A stretch of 64,000 bases of DNA from Candidatus Pantoea persica (GTDB lineage Bacteria > Pseudomonadota > Gammaproteobacteria > Enterobacterales > Enterobacteriaceae), in the NCBI RefSeq assembly GCF_013753875.1, contig NZ_SMDS01000010.1, positions 124,001 through 188,000 of the forward strand, read 5' to 3'. Position 1 is the first letter of the stretch. Each line of letters starts with the position of its first letter. Below are positions 33,004-43,913 of the stretch, in pieces. Made by a program: the position numbers and the translations under genes. The notes under the pieces are model-generated. The model searched no databases. It was given only the letters and a program-made list of their open reading frames with translations, and was not told the DNA's origin.

Positions 33004-33925
33004 ATGGTACGGAATGAGCGCGATGTCACCGACACCCCGCCGAACACCGCCACGTCAACACCGTGTTCCAGAGCTACGCCCTCTTTCCGCATATGTCGGC
33101 GTTCGAGAACGTCGCCTTCGGCCTGCTCATGCAGAAAACCCCAAACGCGGAGATTGCCGCGCGCGTCAGCGAAGCGCTGGCGATGGTGCAGCTGGAAAGC
33201 TTTGCCGATCGCCGCCCGCACCAGCTCTCCAGCGGCCAGCAGCAGCGTGTCGCCATTGCGCGCACGGTAGTGAACCGCCCCAAAGTGCTGTTGCTAGACG
33301 AGTCACTCTCCGCCCTTGACTACAAGCTGCGCAAGCAGATGCAGAACGAGCTGAAGGCGCTACAGCGCAAGCTCGGCATCACCTTTGTTTTTGTTACCCA
33401 CGATCAGGAAGAGGCGCTGACCATGTCGGACCGCATTGTGGTAATGCGCGACGGCAAAATCGAGCAGGACGGCACGCCGCGCGAAATTTACGAAGAGCCG
33501 AAGAACCGGCTGCTGGGCATCTCGCTCGGCTTCTGGTCGCTACTCTTTTCGCACATCACCTTCTTGCCTGCCCTTTGTGGTGATCACCGTCTATTCGCGG
33601 CTGAAGGGCTTCGACGTGCGCATGCTGGAGGAGGCGAAGGATCTGGGCGCCAGCGAAACCACCATTCTGCGCAAAATCATTCTGCCCCTGGCGATGCCGG
33701 CGGTGGCGGCGGGCTGGCTGCTGAGCTTTACCCTGTCGATAGATGAGGTGGTGGTCTCCTCGTTCGTCACCGGGCCGACGTTTGAAATTCTGCCGCTGAA
33801 GATCTATTCCATGATCAAGGTGGGCGTCTCGCTGGAGGTGAATACGCTGGCGACCATTTTTGCTGCTGCTATTGCTGCTGGTGGTGGGCGTCAGCCAGCT
33901 GTTGCTCCGAGATAAAACCAAATAG
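33004..33925 (+). pseudogene. potA: PotA-PotC fusion left by deletion of potB
   Basis: Spermidine/putrescine ABC transporter. The N-terminal part of PotA with the Walker A motif is missing. From 33004 it reads, after a shift near 33045, [20 protein letters not shown], the signature [19 protein letters not shown] and Walker [13 protein letters not shown]. After YEEPKN the frame passes without interruption into Pot[19 protein letters not shown]. PotB and half of PotC are gone. A shift near 33570 precedes [20 protein letters not shown] (EAA loop), and another shift precedes the end LLLRDKTK. Confidence 0.88.
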
Positions 33926-33931
33926 AGGATT

Positions 33932-34847
33932 GATGATGAAAAAGTGGTCTCACTAGCTATCGGCTGGGGCACAGGCGGATGACAGCAATACGCTCTACTT
34001 CTATAATTGGACCGAGTATGTGCCGCCGGGTCTGCTGGAGCAGTTCACCAAAGAGACCGGCATCAAGGTGATCTACTCCACCTATGAGTCCAATGAGAGC
34101 ATGTACGCCAAGCTGAAGACATGGAAAGACGGCGCCTACGATCTGGTGGTGCCGTCAACCTACTTCGTCGCCAGAATGCGCAATGAGGACATGCTGCAGA
34201 AGATCGACAAGGCGCAGCTCAGCAACTTCAAGAATCTCGATCCGAACCTGCTGAATAAGCCGTTAGACCCGAACAACGACTATTCCATCCCCTATATCTG
34301 TGGGGCGACGGCGATCGACGCCAAATCGGTGCAGAGCTGGACCTCTCCGGCAATATCCGCGATCCGAAAGAGATCAACGCCGCCGATGAAGAGCTGAAGA
34401 AGCTGATGCCGAACGTGCTCACCTTTAACTCCGATAACCTCGCCAATCCCTATATGGAAGGGGAAGTGAATCTCGGCATGATCTGGAACGGCTCTGCTTA
34501 CGTGGCGCGCCAGGCGGGCACGCCGCTGGAGATGGTGTGACCAAAGGAAGGCGGCATTTTCAGGATGGATAACCTGGCGATCCCGGCCAACGCGAAAAAC
34601 AAGGCGGGCGCGCTGAAGCTGATTAACTTCCTGCTGCATCCCGATGTCACGGCGAAGGTCGCGGAAACCATCGGCTACCCGACGCCGAACCTGGCGGCGA
34701 AGGCGCTGCTGCCGAAAGCGGTAGCGAATGATGCGTCGCTCTATCCGCCGGACGAGGTGATCAAGAACGGCGAATGGCAGAACGACGTTGGCGACGACAG
34801 CGGTGCTGTATGAGACACTGTTCCAGAAGTTAAAGGCGGGTCGGTAA
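33932..34847 (+). pseudogene. potD: Spermidine/putrescine-binding protein PotD, broken
   Basis: Periplasmic polyamine-binding protein. Two ATG codons start MMKKWSH, then TAG at 33953-33955 with most of the signal peptide lost. The mature part ADDSNTLYFYNWTEYVPPGL to NNDYSIPYICGATAID is good. About 40 residues are then deleted with a shift (to PKEINAADEELKKLMPNV). TGA at 34538-34540 replaces a Trp codon (EMVWPKEGG). A last shift near 34805 precedes KLKAGR. With potA-potC this shows complete loss of the uptake system. Confidence 0.88.
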
Positions 34848-34852
34848 TTAAA

Positions 34853-34876
34853 AAAGGCGGCCAGGCCGCCTTTTGT
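34853..34876 (+). terminator. Terminator of the pot operon
   Basis: AAGGCGGCC and GGCCGCCTT pair almost without a loop, followed by TTG after TTTT. It also faces the cobB 3' end. Confidence 0.75.
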
Positions 34877-34931
34877 TGTACAGGTGCTACCCGCTTATTG
34901 GCATGTGTGCGGTCTGTTTTAAAAAAAACAG

Positions 34932-35765
34932 TTAATTATACAAACTACGCAAAAACCCATCCACAAAACGCGGCACTTCCTCGCTTGCCAGCCCGTAGTG
35001 GTGCTCGGCGAACTCGTTGCCTACTTGGCTAGGCTCCAGATTCAGCTCCACGGTATGCGCGCCCTGCAGCTTCGCCTCATGCACAAAACCCGCCGCCGGA
35101 TAGACATGCCCTGACGTGCCGATGGCGATAAAGAGATCCGCCTGATCCAGCGCGTGGTAAATCTCCTCCATGCCGATGGGCATCTCCCCAAACCACACCA
35201 CATGCGGACGCAGCAGCGCCGAAAACTGACAGCAGGTGCAGCGATCCTCGGTGGTGAGATCCCCACTCCACGCAATCACCTGCCCGCTGCCGGTGCAGCG
35301 CGCCTTGAGCAGCTCGCCGTGCATATGCAGCACGCGGCTGTTGCCCGCGCGCTCGTGCAGGTTGTCGATATTCTGCGTCACCAGCAGAAAGTTGTCGCCC
35401 AGCACCTGCTCCAGCTCTGCCAGCGCCCGGTGGGCGTCGTTGGGCTGGATCGCCGGCGACTGCAGGAGATGGCGGCGCGCGTTATAGAAGCGCTGCACCA
35501 GCTCGGGATTGCGGCGGTAGCCTTCCGGCGTCGCCACATCCTCTACCCGGTAATCCTCCCACAGGCCGTCAGTGGCGCGGAAGGTCTGAATGCCTGATTC
35601 GGCCGAGATGCCTGCGCCGGTCAGCACCACCACAAACGGCTGTGGGTGGACCGCCAGTTCGGCCTGGCGGTCGCGCTCAAAAATGCGCTGGCGGAAACGC
35701 TGATGCACCTTGCGGCGGGTCTTCTTGTAGCGAGCGAGTCGTAAGCGTCGACGCGGTGTGCGCAT
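34932..35765 (-). CDS. cobB: NAD-dependent protein deacylase CobB
   Basis: Intact 277 residues, sirtuin family; removes acetyl/succinyl groups from lysines, for example activating acetyl-CoA synthetase. NAD motif [32 protein letters not shown]; catalytic His in [13 protein letters not shown]; zinc cysteines ARCTGSG and DRCTCCQF; C-terminal [20 protein letters not shown]. The long N-terminal basic extension ([20 protein letters not shown]) matches the long enterobacterial isoform. Confidence 0.95.
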   Translation of the reverse strand: MRTPRRRLRLARYKKTRRKVHQRFRQRIFERDRQAELAVHPQPFVVVLTGAGISAESGIQTFRATDGLWEDYRVEDVATPEGYRRNPELVQRFYNARRHLLQSPAIQPNDAHRALAELEQVLGDNFLLVTQNIDNLHERAGNSRVLHMHGELLKARCTGSGQVIAWSGDLTTEDRCTCCQFSALLRPHVVWFGEMPIGMEEIYHALDQADLFIAIGTSGHVYPAAGFVHEAKLQGAHTVELNLEPSQVGNEFAEHHYGLASEEVPRFVDGFLRSLYN

Positions 35766-35844
35766 AAAAACTCCTTGTGGGCGGCACCAATCCACCCGTA
35801 AAGCTCAAGTGTAGCGGCCGCGTATGACAACGCGATGCCGTTGT

Positions 35845-37092
35845 TTACTGACCGCTCAGCACGCGCGCCGGATCAATGCGGTTGGCGCGCCGCGCCGGAT
35901 ACCAGCTCGCCAGCAGGCTGAGCACGATGGCGGTCAGCAGCACGGAGCCGACGTCCAGCCAGTGCAGCTCCGAGGGCAAAAAGTCGATAAAGTAGATGTC
36001 GCCCGCCAGCAAATGATGGCCGGTCAGCGATTCCAGTCCGCGCACCAGCGTGGTGAGATTGAACGCCACCAGCACGCCGATCGCCACGCCGCTGACGCTG
36101 CCGAGCAGTCCCGCCAGCAGGCCGTACCAGATAAAGATGGCGCGGATCAGCCCGTATTTCGCCCCCAGCGTGCGCAGCACCGCAATATCGCTGCTCTTGT
36201 CCTTCACCGCCATTACCAGCGTCGAGACGATATTAAAACAGGCTACGCCAATCACCAGCACCATCGCCAGATACATAATGGCGCGGATCATCTGAATATC
36301 GCGGTACATATAGCCAAAGGTGCCGATCCAGCTGCGGATATAGACGTAGCCGTGCGTCGCCTCGCCCGCGTCGCGCACCAGCTTCACCGCCTGGAAGGGA
36401 GCCGTCATCTTCAGGGCGATACCCGTGACACTGTCACCCATATCGAGATAGCGTTGCGCGTCCGCCAGCGGCACCAACGCCAGACTGTGGTCTAGCATGC
36501 CGCTCAGCTGCAGAATGCCGCTCACCTGCAGGCGAATGCGCTTTGGCTGCAGCAGCTTCGTGCCGCTGTCGTTGTTGGGAATAAGTACGGTGATCCAGCT
36601 GCCCTGCTTGACGTTCAGCACGCGGGCGATGCCGCCGCCTAAAATGATCTGCTGCTGGCCGGCGGCGAAGTTTTTCCAGCCGTCGCCCTCCACGAACTGC
36701 GGCAGCGCGCTGAGGCGCGGCTCCTGCGCCGGATCGACCCCCTTGACCTGCAGCGCCTGCAGCTTCGCGCCGCTCTCGATCAGGCCGGTGAAGTTGACGT
36801 AGGGCGTGGCGGCGGCGATGCCCGGCACCTGCTCCACAGGGGCTAACAGCGACTGCCAGTTGCGGAACGGCTGCTTCACCGTCTCGATTTCGCCGTGCGG
36901 CACCACCGCCAGAATACGGTTATTCAGCTCGCGCTCGAAGCCGTTCATGGCACTGAGGCCGATAATCAGCACCGCCACGCCCAGCGCGATACCGAGGGTG
37001 GAGATAATAGAAATCAGCGATACCATACCGCCGCGACGGCAGCAGCGGCTGAAGCGAAGCGCTAATAACAGGGATAACGACGAACCCATCAC
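35845..37092 (-). CDS. lolE: Lipoprotein-releasing permease LolE
   Basis: Intact 415 residues. Inner-membrane subunit of LolCDE, which extracts outer-membrane lipoproteins and passes them to LolA. N-terminal segment [20 protein letters not shown], first [22 protein letters not shown], large periplasmic domain, then three C-terminal TM segments ([20 protein letters not shown]). Its ATG overlaps the lolD stop by 4 nt (ATGA), coupling translation. Confidence 0.95.
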   Translation of the reverse strand: MMGSSLSLLLALRFSRCCRRGGMVSLISIISTLGIALGVAVLIIGLSAMNGFERELNNRILAVVPHGEIETVKQPFRNWQSLLAPVEQVPGIAAATPYVNFTGLIESGAKLQALQVKGVDPAQEPRLSALPQFVEGDGWKNFAAGQQQIILGGGIARVLNVKQGSWITVLIPNNDSGTKLLQPKRIRLQVSGILQLSGMLDHSLALVPLADAQRYLDMGDSVTGIALKMTAPFQAVKLVRDAGEATHGYVYIRSWIGTFGYMYRDIQMIRAIMYLAMVLVIGVACFNIVSTLVMAVKDKSSDIAVLRTLGAKYGLIRAIFIWYGLLAGLLGSVSGVAIGVLVAFNLTTLVRGLESLTGHHLLAGDIYFIDFLPSELHWLDVGSVLLTAIVLSLLASWYPARRANRIDPARVLSGQ

Positions 37093-37793
37093 AGCGCTCC
37101 TGCTAAGGTCACCTGCTCGTTCAACTTCCCGTCGTGCATCTCCATCTGGCGCGACAGCCGTTTCGCCAGCTGCAGATCGTGCGTCACCACCAGAAAGGCG
37201 GTGCCCTGCCGGACGTTCAGCTCGCCCAGCAGCTCGAAGATGGCGTCGGCGTTGCGCGCGTCAAGGTTGCCGGTCGGCTCGTCCGCCATCACCAGGCGCG
37301 GCCGGTTCACCAGCGCGCGGGCGATCGAGACGCGCTGGCGCTCGCCGCCCGATAGCTCCGATGGGCGATGATGGGCGCGCTTCTCCAGCCCGACCGCCGC
37401 CAGCATTTCGCGCGCGCGCTGCTGGGCCTCTGCCTTGTTGCTTTTGCCGATTAGCAGTGGCATCGCCAAGTTCTCCAGCGCGTTGAAGTCCGGCAGCAGG
37501 TGGTGGAACTGATAGATAAAGCCCAGCTCGCGGTTGCGCAACGCCGCTTTGGCCGAGGAGGACATGGCGTTCAGCGACTGGCCGTCAAACACTACGTCGC
37601 CGGCGGTCGGCGCGTCCAGTCCGCCCAGCAGGTGCAGCAGGGTACTCTTACCGGAGCCAGAGCTGCCGACAATCGCCACTAGCTCGCCGGGCTGCAGGCT
37701 AAAAGAGACGTTGCGCAGCACATCGGTCTGCACGCTGCCTTCCTGATAGCGTTTGCACAGGTTGCGACACTGCAACAAAGGGGTGTTACTCAT
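37089..37793 (-). CDS. lolD: Lipoprotein-releasing ATPase LolD
   Basis: Intact 234 residues. Walker [22 protein letters not shown]-loop [20 protein letters not shown], signature [20 protein letters not shown], Walker [14 protein letters not shown]-loop VVTHD. Member of the MacB/LolD class that drives mechanotransmission. Overlaps lolC by 8 nt and lolE by 4 nt in one operon. Confidence 0.96.
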   Translation of the reverse strand: MSNTPLLQCRNLCKRYQEGSVQTDVLRNVSFSLQPGELVAIVGSSGSGKSTLLHLLGGLDAPTAGDVVFDGQSLNAMSSSAKAALRNRELGFIYQFHHLLPDFNALENLAMPLLIGKSNKAEAQQRAREMLAAVGLEKRAHHRPSELSGGERQRVSIARALVNRPRLVMADEPTGNLDARNADAIFELLGELNVRQGTAFLVVTHDLQLAKRLSRQMEMHDGKLNEQVTLAGAL

Positions 37794-38985
37794 AACGTAA
37801 AGCCTCAGCGGGTTGAACGGCGGCGGCGCGCCAGGAGGGATAAAGCGTCGACAGTAGCGCTACGGCCATCGCCGTGACGGCGATGGTCACCACCTGCCAG
37901 AGGTTGATATCCACCGGCAGCGCCGCGCCGTCGAGAAACAGGCCGATAACCGGCATCAGATTGTTTAGCTGGCTGGCGAGTAGCACGCCCAGCAGTGTGC
38001 CTAGTAGCGCGCCGATAATGCCGGCGCTGGCGCCCTGCACCATAAACACCGCGACAATCTGGCGGCGCGTCAGCCCCTGGGTTTGCAGAATCGCCACTTC
38101 GCCCTGCTTATCCATGATCAGCAGGCCGAGCGAGGTGATGATATTAAAGGCGGCGACGGCGATGATCAGGCTGAGCAGCAGCCCCATCATGTTCTTCTCC
38201 ATGCGCACCGCCTGGAAGAGATCGCCTTTGCGCTCGCGCCAGTCTTTCCACACCAGCCCCGCCGGCAGCGACTGCTGGCTCAGCGTATCGACCTCCAGCG
38301 GCTTATCTAGCCACAGGCGCCAGCCGGTGACGTTGCCCACCGGATAGCGCATCAGGCGCGAGGCGTCCTGCTGATTGACCAGAATCTGACAGCTGTCCAC
38401 CTCGCTGTTGGCGGCGTAGGTGCCCACCACGGTAAAGAGACGCTGGCTCGGCATGCGCCCCATCGGGGTGAACTGGCTGGCCGACGGCACCATCAAGCGC
38501 AGCTGGTCGCCGCGCTTGACGCCAAGCTGCGTCGCCAGCTGCTCGCCGAGGATGACGTTGTACTGGCCCGACTGCAGCACACTCTGTGGCGTGTTGACCA
38601 GATAGGGTGTAAGGGGATCCTTTTCGTCCGGCTGGATGCCCAGCATCACGCCGACCGAGACGTTGTGGGCGCTCTGTAGCACCACGTCGGCGGTGGTGAG
38701 CGGCGCCACGCGGCTGACGCCCGCCAGCTTAAGGCTGCTGGCGGGCTGCTGCTGTGGATTGATACTGCCCTTGTCGCTGGTGACTAGCGCCTGCGGCATT
38801 AATCCCAGGATATTGCCCTCCAGCTCGCGCTCGAAGCCGTTCATCACGGAGAGCACCATGACTAGGGCCAGCACGCCAAGCATGATGCCGATAGTGGAGA
38901 GCCAGGAAACGAAGCGACCAAAGCGATCCGATGCTCGCCCGCGCATATAGCGCAGGCCGATAAATAGCGCGACAGGTTGATACAT
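37786..38985 (-). CDS. lolC: Lipoprotein-releasing permease LolC
   Basis: Intact 399 residues. Same fold as LolE; starts [22 protein letters not shown]1 [20 protein letters not shown], periplasmic LolA-binding domain, and C-terminal TM helices ([40 protein letters not shown]). First gene of the lolCDE operon. Essential in E. coli, which explains perfect preservation. Confidence 0.95.
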   Translation of the reverse strand: MYQPVALFIGLRYMRGRASDRFGRFVSWLSTIGIMLGVLALVMVLSVMNGFERELEGNILGLMPQALVTSDKGSINPQQQPASSLKLAGVSRVAPLTTADVVLQSAHNVSVGVMLGIQPDEKDPLTPYLVNTPQSVLQSGQYNVILGEQLATQLGVKRGDQLRLMVPSASQFTPMGRMPSQRLFTVVGTYAANSEVDSCQILVNQQDASRLMRYPVGNVTGWRLWLDKPLEVDTLSQQSLPAGLVWKDWRERKGDLFQAVRMEKNMMGLLLSLIIAVAAFNIITSLGLLIMDKQGEVAILQTQGLTRRQIVAVFMVQGASAGIIGALLGTLLGVLLASQLNNLMPVIGLFLDGAALPVDINLWQVVTIAVTAMAVALLSTLYPSWRAAAVQPAEALRYE

Positions 38986-39211
38986 GTATTCCGTCTTGAC
39001 AGTTGCCTGTAAAAGTAGACCAGTGATGATAAAGGAGCCGTCCGGTTTATGAAACCTCTTCTAACCCTCTGAGTAAACGGCATAGTGTAGCCGATTTTTC
39101 GCAAAACGCGTGCCCGCAGCGACGGACTGGATGTTTCATCGCCAGCCGTGCGGGTAGGCTACACGATAAGGGGAGTCAAAACCGTGCCTGATGGGCGCAG
39201 GAGTCAATATC

Positions 39212-39418
39212 ATGTTCAGATATCCCAAAGGCAGTATCGTGAAGCATAAATCGGGCGAGACTAAGGGTGAGATTGTGAACGTTTTCGATCAGGGAGATGC
39301 GCCGACCGGCTACTACGTCAAATGGGACGACGGCAACCACAGCTACCATCTGGGAAAAGACCAGTGCTGGGCGAATGTTGATCGCCCGCGCATGCACTCC
39401 CAGCCTTCCGCTAAATAA
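39212..39418 (+). CDS. Small conserved hypothetical protein
   Basis: 68 residues from ATG at 39212 behind a GCAGGAGT site: MFRYPKGSIVKHKSGETKGE, then IVNVFDQGDAPTGYYVKWDD and NHSYHLGKDQCW. The pattern of short beta strands with glycines and YYVKWDDG suggests an SH3-like barrel, but I do not recognise the family. Located between lolC (divergent) and mfd, with its stop 107 nt before the mfd start. Open and well composed, so probably functional. Confidence 0.7.
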   Translation: MFRYPKGSIVKHKSGETKGEIVNVFDQGDAPTGYYVKWDDGNHSYHLGKDQCWANVDRPRMHSQPSAK

Positions 39419-39524
39419 CTAACTCGGCCACCGAGCAAAGGAAAAACCGTCGCAGCAGGTGATCGCCAGGGCGTAATGTGGAATCATGGCGCTCTGGAAA
39501 AAATGGAGAGAACCAGAAGATCCC

Positions 39525-42500
39525 ATGTCCGAACAGACCCGCTATGCCCTGCCCGCTAAACCTGGCGATCGTCGCCAGCTCGGCCAGCTGATCGGCGCCG
39601 CGCACGCGGTGGAATGCGCCAGCATTACCGAGCGCTACGCCGGTCCGGTGCTGATGATTACCCCGGATATGCAAACCGCGCTGCGTTTGCTGGATGAAAT
39701 CCGCCAGTTCACCGACCAGCCCGTCAGCCATCTGGCCAACTGGGAAACGCTGTCCTATGACAGCTTTTCGCCGCATCAAGATATTATCTCGGCGCGCCTG
39801 TTGACGCTCTACCAGCTGCCGACCATGGCGCGTGGCATGCTGATTATGCCGGTGAATACCCTGATGCAGCGCGTCTGCCCGCACTCCTTTCTGGATGGCC
39901 ATGCGCTGGTGATGAAGCAGGGGCAAAAGCTGTCGCGCGATCGCCTGCGCGAGCAGCTGGAGCAGGCGGGCTACCGCCACGTCGGTCAGGTGATGGAGCA
40001 TGGCGAATACGCCACGCGCGGCGCGCTGCTCGATCTCTTTCCGATGGGCAGCGAGCAGCCCTACCGCATCGACTTCTTCGACGACGAGATCGACAGCCTG
40101 CGGCTGTTCGACGTCGACAGCCAGCGCACGCTGGAGGCGGTACCGGCGATCAATCTGCTGCCAGCCCATGAATTTCCCACCGACAAGGCGGCGATCGAGC
40201 TGTTCCGCACCCGCTGGCGCGAGCTGTTCGACGTGCGCCGCGAGCCGGAGCATATCTATCAGCAGGTGAGTAAAGGCACCCTGCCCGCCGGTATCGAATA
40301 CTGGCAGCCGCTCTTTTTCGAGCAGGATCTGCCGACGCTGTTCAGCTATCTGCCCGACAATACGCTGATTGTGAACTGCGGCGACCTGAACGGCAGCGCC
40401 GAGCGCTTCTGGCAGAACGTCGAGGCGCGCTATGAGAACCGTCGCGTCGATCCGATGCGCCCGCTAGTGACCCCCACCACGCTGTGGCTGCGCCCCGACG
40501 CGCTGTCGAGCGAACTGAACCGCTGGCCGCGCATGCAGATGAGCAACGAGGCGCTGCCGGAGAAAGCCGCCAACACCAACCTCGGCTATCAGCCTTTGCC
40601 GGACATGGCGATCCAGGCGCAGGCCAAAGCGCCGCTCGATCCGCTGCGTCAGTTCCTCGACGGCTTCAGCGGCCAGGTGACCTTCTCGGTCGAAAGCGAA
40701 GGCCGCCGCGAGAGCCTGCAGGAGCTGCTGGCGCGCATCAAGCTGCGTCCGCAGCCGATCCAGCGCTTCGATGAGGCGAACGACGCGCGCTTTACGCTAA
40801 TGATCGGCGCCAGCGAGCGCGGCTTTGTCGATACTCTGCGCGACCGCGCACTGATCTGCGAAAGCGACCTGCTGGGCGAGCGCGTCAGCCGCCGTCGCCA
40901 GGATACGCGCCACACCATTAATCCCGATATTCTGATTCGCAACCTGGCGGAGCTGACGCCCGGTCAACCGGTGGTACATCTGGAGCACGGCGTCGGCCGC
41001 TATATCGGCCTGACCACGCTGGAGGTGGGCGGCATCAAGGCGGAGTATCTGATGCTCTCCTACGCCAACGACGCCAAACTCTACGTGCCGGTGTCGTCGC
41101 TGCACCTGATCAGCCGCTACGCCGGCGGTGCGGACGAAAACGCCCCGCTGCACAAGCTGGGCAGCGACGCCTGGTCGCGCGCGCGGCAGAAAGCGGCGCA
41201 GAAGGTGCGCGACGTTGCCGCCGAGCTGCTCGATATCTACGCCCAGCGTGCAGCGAAGGCAGGCTACGCCTTTAAGCACAACCGCGAACAGTATCAGCTG
41301 TTCTGCGAGAGCTTCCCGTTTGAAACCACGCCGGATCAGGCGCAGGCGATCAACGCCGTGCTGAGCGACATGTGTCAGCCGCTGGCGATGGATCGCCTGG
41401 TGTGCGGCGATGTCGGCTTCGGCAAAACCGAAGTGGCGATGCGCGCAGCGTTTCTCGCGGTAGAGAACCACAAGCAGGTGGCGGTGCTGGTGCCGACTAC
41501 GCTGCTGGCGCAGCAGCACTACGACAACTTCCGCGACCGCTTCGCCAACTGGCCGGTACGCATTGAGATGCTGTCGCGCTTCCGCAGCGCCAAAGAGCAG
41601 GCGCAGGTGCTGCAGGAGGCAAGCGAAGACAAAATCGATATACTGATCGGCACCCACAAGCTACTGATGAGCGATCTGAAATGGCGCGATCTGGGCCTGC
41701 TGATCGTCGATGAGGAGCACCGCTTCGGCGTGCGTCACAAAGAGCGCATCAAGGCGATGCGCGCCGACGTCGATATCCTGACGCTGACCGCCACGCCGAT
41801 CCCGCGCACCCTGAATATGGCGATGAGCGGCATGCGCGATCTGTCGATTATCGCCACGCCGCCGGCGCGGCGCCTAGCGGTCAAGACCTTTGTGTGCGAG
41901 TACGACAACATGGTGGTGCGCGAGGCGATCCTGCGCGAAGTTCTGCGCGGCGGCCAAGTCTACTATCTCTACAACGACGTGGATAATATTGAGAAGGCGG
42001 CGCAGCGTCTCACCGAGCTGGTGCCGGAAGCGCGCATCGCCATCGGCCACGGCCAGATGCGCGAGCGCGACCTTGAACGGGTGATGAACGACTTCCATCA
42101 TCAGCGCTTCAACGTGCTGGTCTGCAGCACCATCATTGAAACCGGCATCGATATCTCGACCGCCAACACCATTATCATCGAGCGAGCCGATCACTTCGGC
42201 CTGGCGCAGCTGCACCAGCTGCGCGGCCGCGTCGGACGGTCGCATCATCAGGCCTACGCCTGGCTGCTGACGCCGCACCCGAAGGCGATGACTCCCGATG
42301 CGCAGAAGCGGCTAGAGGCGATCGCCTCGCTGGAGGATCTCGGGGCGGGCTTTGCGCTGGCGACCCACGATCTGGAGATCCGCGGCGCGGGCGAGCTGCT
42401 GGGCGAAGAGCAGAGCGGTCAGATGGAGACGCTGGGCTTCTCGCTCTATATGGAGCTGCTGGAGAATGCAGTAGAGGCGCTGAAGGCGGGGCGCGAGTCG

Positions 42501-42968
42501 TCGCTAGAGGATCTCACCAGCAATCAGACCGAAATCGAGCTGCGCATGCTCGCCCTGCTACCGGACGACTTTATCCCCGACATCAATACGCGCCTGTCGC
42601 TCTATAAGCGCATCGCCAGCGCCGACAGCGAGGAGGAGCTGCAGGAGCTGAAGGTAGAGATGATCGACCGCTTCGGTGTGCTGCCGGACGCGGCGCGCAA
42701 CCTGCTAGATATCGCCATGCTGCGACTGGTGGCGCGCAGCCTCGGCATCCGCAAAATCGAGATCAGCGACAAGGGCGGCTTCTTTGACTTTGCGTCGCAG
42801 AACAGCGTCGATCCCGGCTGGCTGATTAGCCTGCTGCAGAAGGATCCGCAGCAGTGGAAGCTGGACGGTCCGACGCGGCTGCGCGTCACGCGCGATCTCA
42901 GCGAGCGCAAGCTACGTATGGAGTGGGTGCAGGAGTTTATGAATCAGCTGCGGGAAAACCGCGTATAA
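39525..42968 (+). CDS. mfd: Transcription-repair coupling factor Mfd
   Basis: Intact, 1147 residues from ATG at 39525 (MSEQTRYALPAKPGDRRQLG), preferred over 39486 because it aligns with the family start. Removes stalled RNA polymerase and recruits UvrA. UvrB-like N-terminus with DFFDDEIDSLRLFDVDSQRT; RNA polymerase interaction domain near residues 470-550 (LEHGVGRYIGLTTLEVGGIK); helicase motifs I GDVGFGKTEVAMRAAFLAVE, II LLIVDEEHRFGVRHKERIKA, III LTATPIPRTLNMAMSG, VI QLRGRVGRSHHQAYAW; C-terminal TRG/D7. Nothing missing, although five CTAG sites have accumulated. Confidence 0.97.
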   Translation: MSEQTRYALPAKPGDRRQLGQLIGAAHAVECASITERYAGPVLMITPDMQTALRLLDEIRQFTDQPVSHLANWETLSYDSFSPHQDIISARLLTLYQLPTMARGMLIMPVNTLMQRVCPHSFLDGHALVMKQGQKLSRDRLREQLEQAGYRHVGQVMEHGEYATRGALLDLFPMGSEQPYRIDFFDDEIDSLRLFDVDSQRTLEAVPAINLLPAHEFPTDKAAIELFRTRWRELFDVRREPEHIYQQVSKGTLPAGIEYWQPLFFEQDLPTLFSYLPDNTLIVNCGDLNGSAERFWQNVEARYENRRVDPMRPLVTPTTLWLRPDALSSELNRWPRMQMSNEALPEKAANTNLGYQPLPDMAIQAQAKAPLDPLRQFLDGFSGQVTFSVESEGRRESLQELLARIKLRPQPIQRFDEANDARFTLMIGASERGFVDTLRDRALICESDLLGERVSRRRQDTRHTINPDILIRNLAELTPGQPVVHLEHGVGRYIGLTTLEVGGIKAEYLMLSYANDAKLYVPVSSLHLISRYAGGADENAPLHKLGSDAWSRARQKAAQKVRDVAAELLDIYAQRAAKAGYAFKHNREQYQLFCESFPFETTPDQAQAINAVLSDMCQPLAMDRLVCGDVGFGKTEVAMRAAFLAVENHKQVAVLVPTTLLAQQHYDNFRDRFANWPVRIEMLSRFRSAKEQAQVLQEASEDKIDILIGTHKLLMSDLKWRDLGLLIVDEEHRFGVRHKERIKAMRADVDILTLTATPIPRTLNMAMSGMRDLSIIATPPARRLAVKTFVCEYDNMVVREAILREVLRGGQVYYLYNDVDNIEKAAQRLTELVPEARIAIGHGQMRERDLERVMNDFHHQRFNVLVCSTIIETGIDISTANTIIIERADHFGLAQLHQLRGRVGRSHHQAYAWLLTPHPKAMTPDAQKRLEAIASLEDLGAGFALATHDLEIRGAGELLGEEQSGQMETLGFSLYMELLENAVEALKAGRESSLEDLTSNQTEIELRMLALLPDDFIPDINTRLSLYKRIASADSEEELQELKVEMIDRFGVLPDAARNLLDIAMLRLVARSLGIRKIEISDKGGFFDFASQNSVDPGWLISLLQKDPQQWKLDGPTRLRVTRDLSERKLRMEWVQEFMNQLRENRV

Positions 42969-42976
42969 AGAGGGCA

Positions 42977-43016
42977 AAACCCGCGACGGTGCCCGTTTGC
43001 CCCGCCGCGGGTTTTT
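42977..43016 (+). terminator. Terminator of mfd
   Basis: AACCCGCG and CGCGGGTT pair across a structured interior, followed by TTTTT. Confidence 0.7.
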
Positions 43017-43078
43017 CCGCCGGCTTGCCCGCACGGCGCAGGCCGCCGGAAATTGCGCCTCCGACGGCGCGCTAAGCC

Positions 43079-43104
43079 AGCCCCACCGCGGTGGGGCTTT
43101 TTTT
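43079..43104. terminator. Palindromic terminator between mfd and ycfT
   Basis: AGCCCCACCG and CGGTGGGGCT form a 20-bp perfect palindrome followed by TTTTTT. It overlaps the ycfT stop and serves the + strand. Confidence 0.8.
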
Positions 43105-43913
43105 ATGCCACCGAGCGGGTGTGCTTGATGCCAATCAGCGTCGGGAACATAAACAGCGACTGTCCCAGCCCGCGGTTTGTGACCGACCACACCGCCACCG
43201 AACAAAGCGAGCAGATACCGACGATCGCCAGCGGTTAGAAACAGGCCTACAGCCACAAGAACCAAGCCTGCTCGAACAGATGGTTGCGCTGCGCGAACAA
43301 GATGACCGACATGCCGAAGAACTCGATAACGATGCAGTGAATAATAATGTAAATCTGCAGCGTATTGCGCCCGATCCAGTTCATACAGCGCATGCTGAAG
43401 CACTGGTTGAGCCAGCGGCAGGCCGCCACGCTGGCCAGCAACGCCAGCACGTACATAAACAGGCTCTTATCGAGGACGAAGATGGCGTGTACTCCCGCCA
43501 GCGCCGCAAGCAGCGCCCAGGGCGCGACATTTTCATGCCGCCATTCGCTCAGGCGCAACATGGTTGAACTCCAGAACACCCCCAGCAGGAAAAACAGATA
43601 ATATTGCGCCACGCTTTGAGGTCCCCGGAATGGAATAATATTTTCCGCGGCCAGATAATTAAGCACTACCGCAGCGACCAGAAGGGCCACTTTATACTGC
43701 CGGAAAATTTTGGTACAGAGGAAATGTAAGCCCAGCCCGTAGAGATACCAGGAGGTGCTCATCGCCATAAAGGTCAGCTTGAGAAATTCAAATAGCGAAA
43801 CGGCGTAGGCGGGGTTCAGGTTCTGAGAAATACGCTGGCCGGTGATTTCAGTTGAGATGCCGACGATCGACCACCACTGAACAAAGCCTCGCAAAACAAA
43901 ATAGTAACGAGCA
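43103..43913 (-). pseudogene. ycfT: Inner-membrane acyltransferase YcfT, fused and broken
   Basis: Acyltransferase-3-like protein with about eight remaining TM segments: FLKLTFMAMSTSWYLYGLGL, VALLVAAVVLNYLAAENIIP, QSVAQYYLFFLLGVFWSSTM, YVLALLASVAACRW, MNWIGRNTLQIYIIIHCIVI. Two TAG codons interrupt the C-terminus near 43238 and 43248. Its N-terminal helices are replaced by an ABC ATPase fragment in the same open frame. ycfT is next to mfd and lolC in E. coli, supporting the name. Confidence 0.7.
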
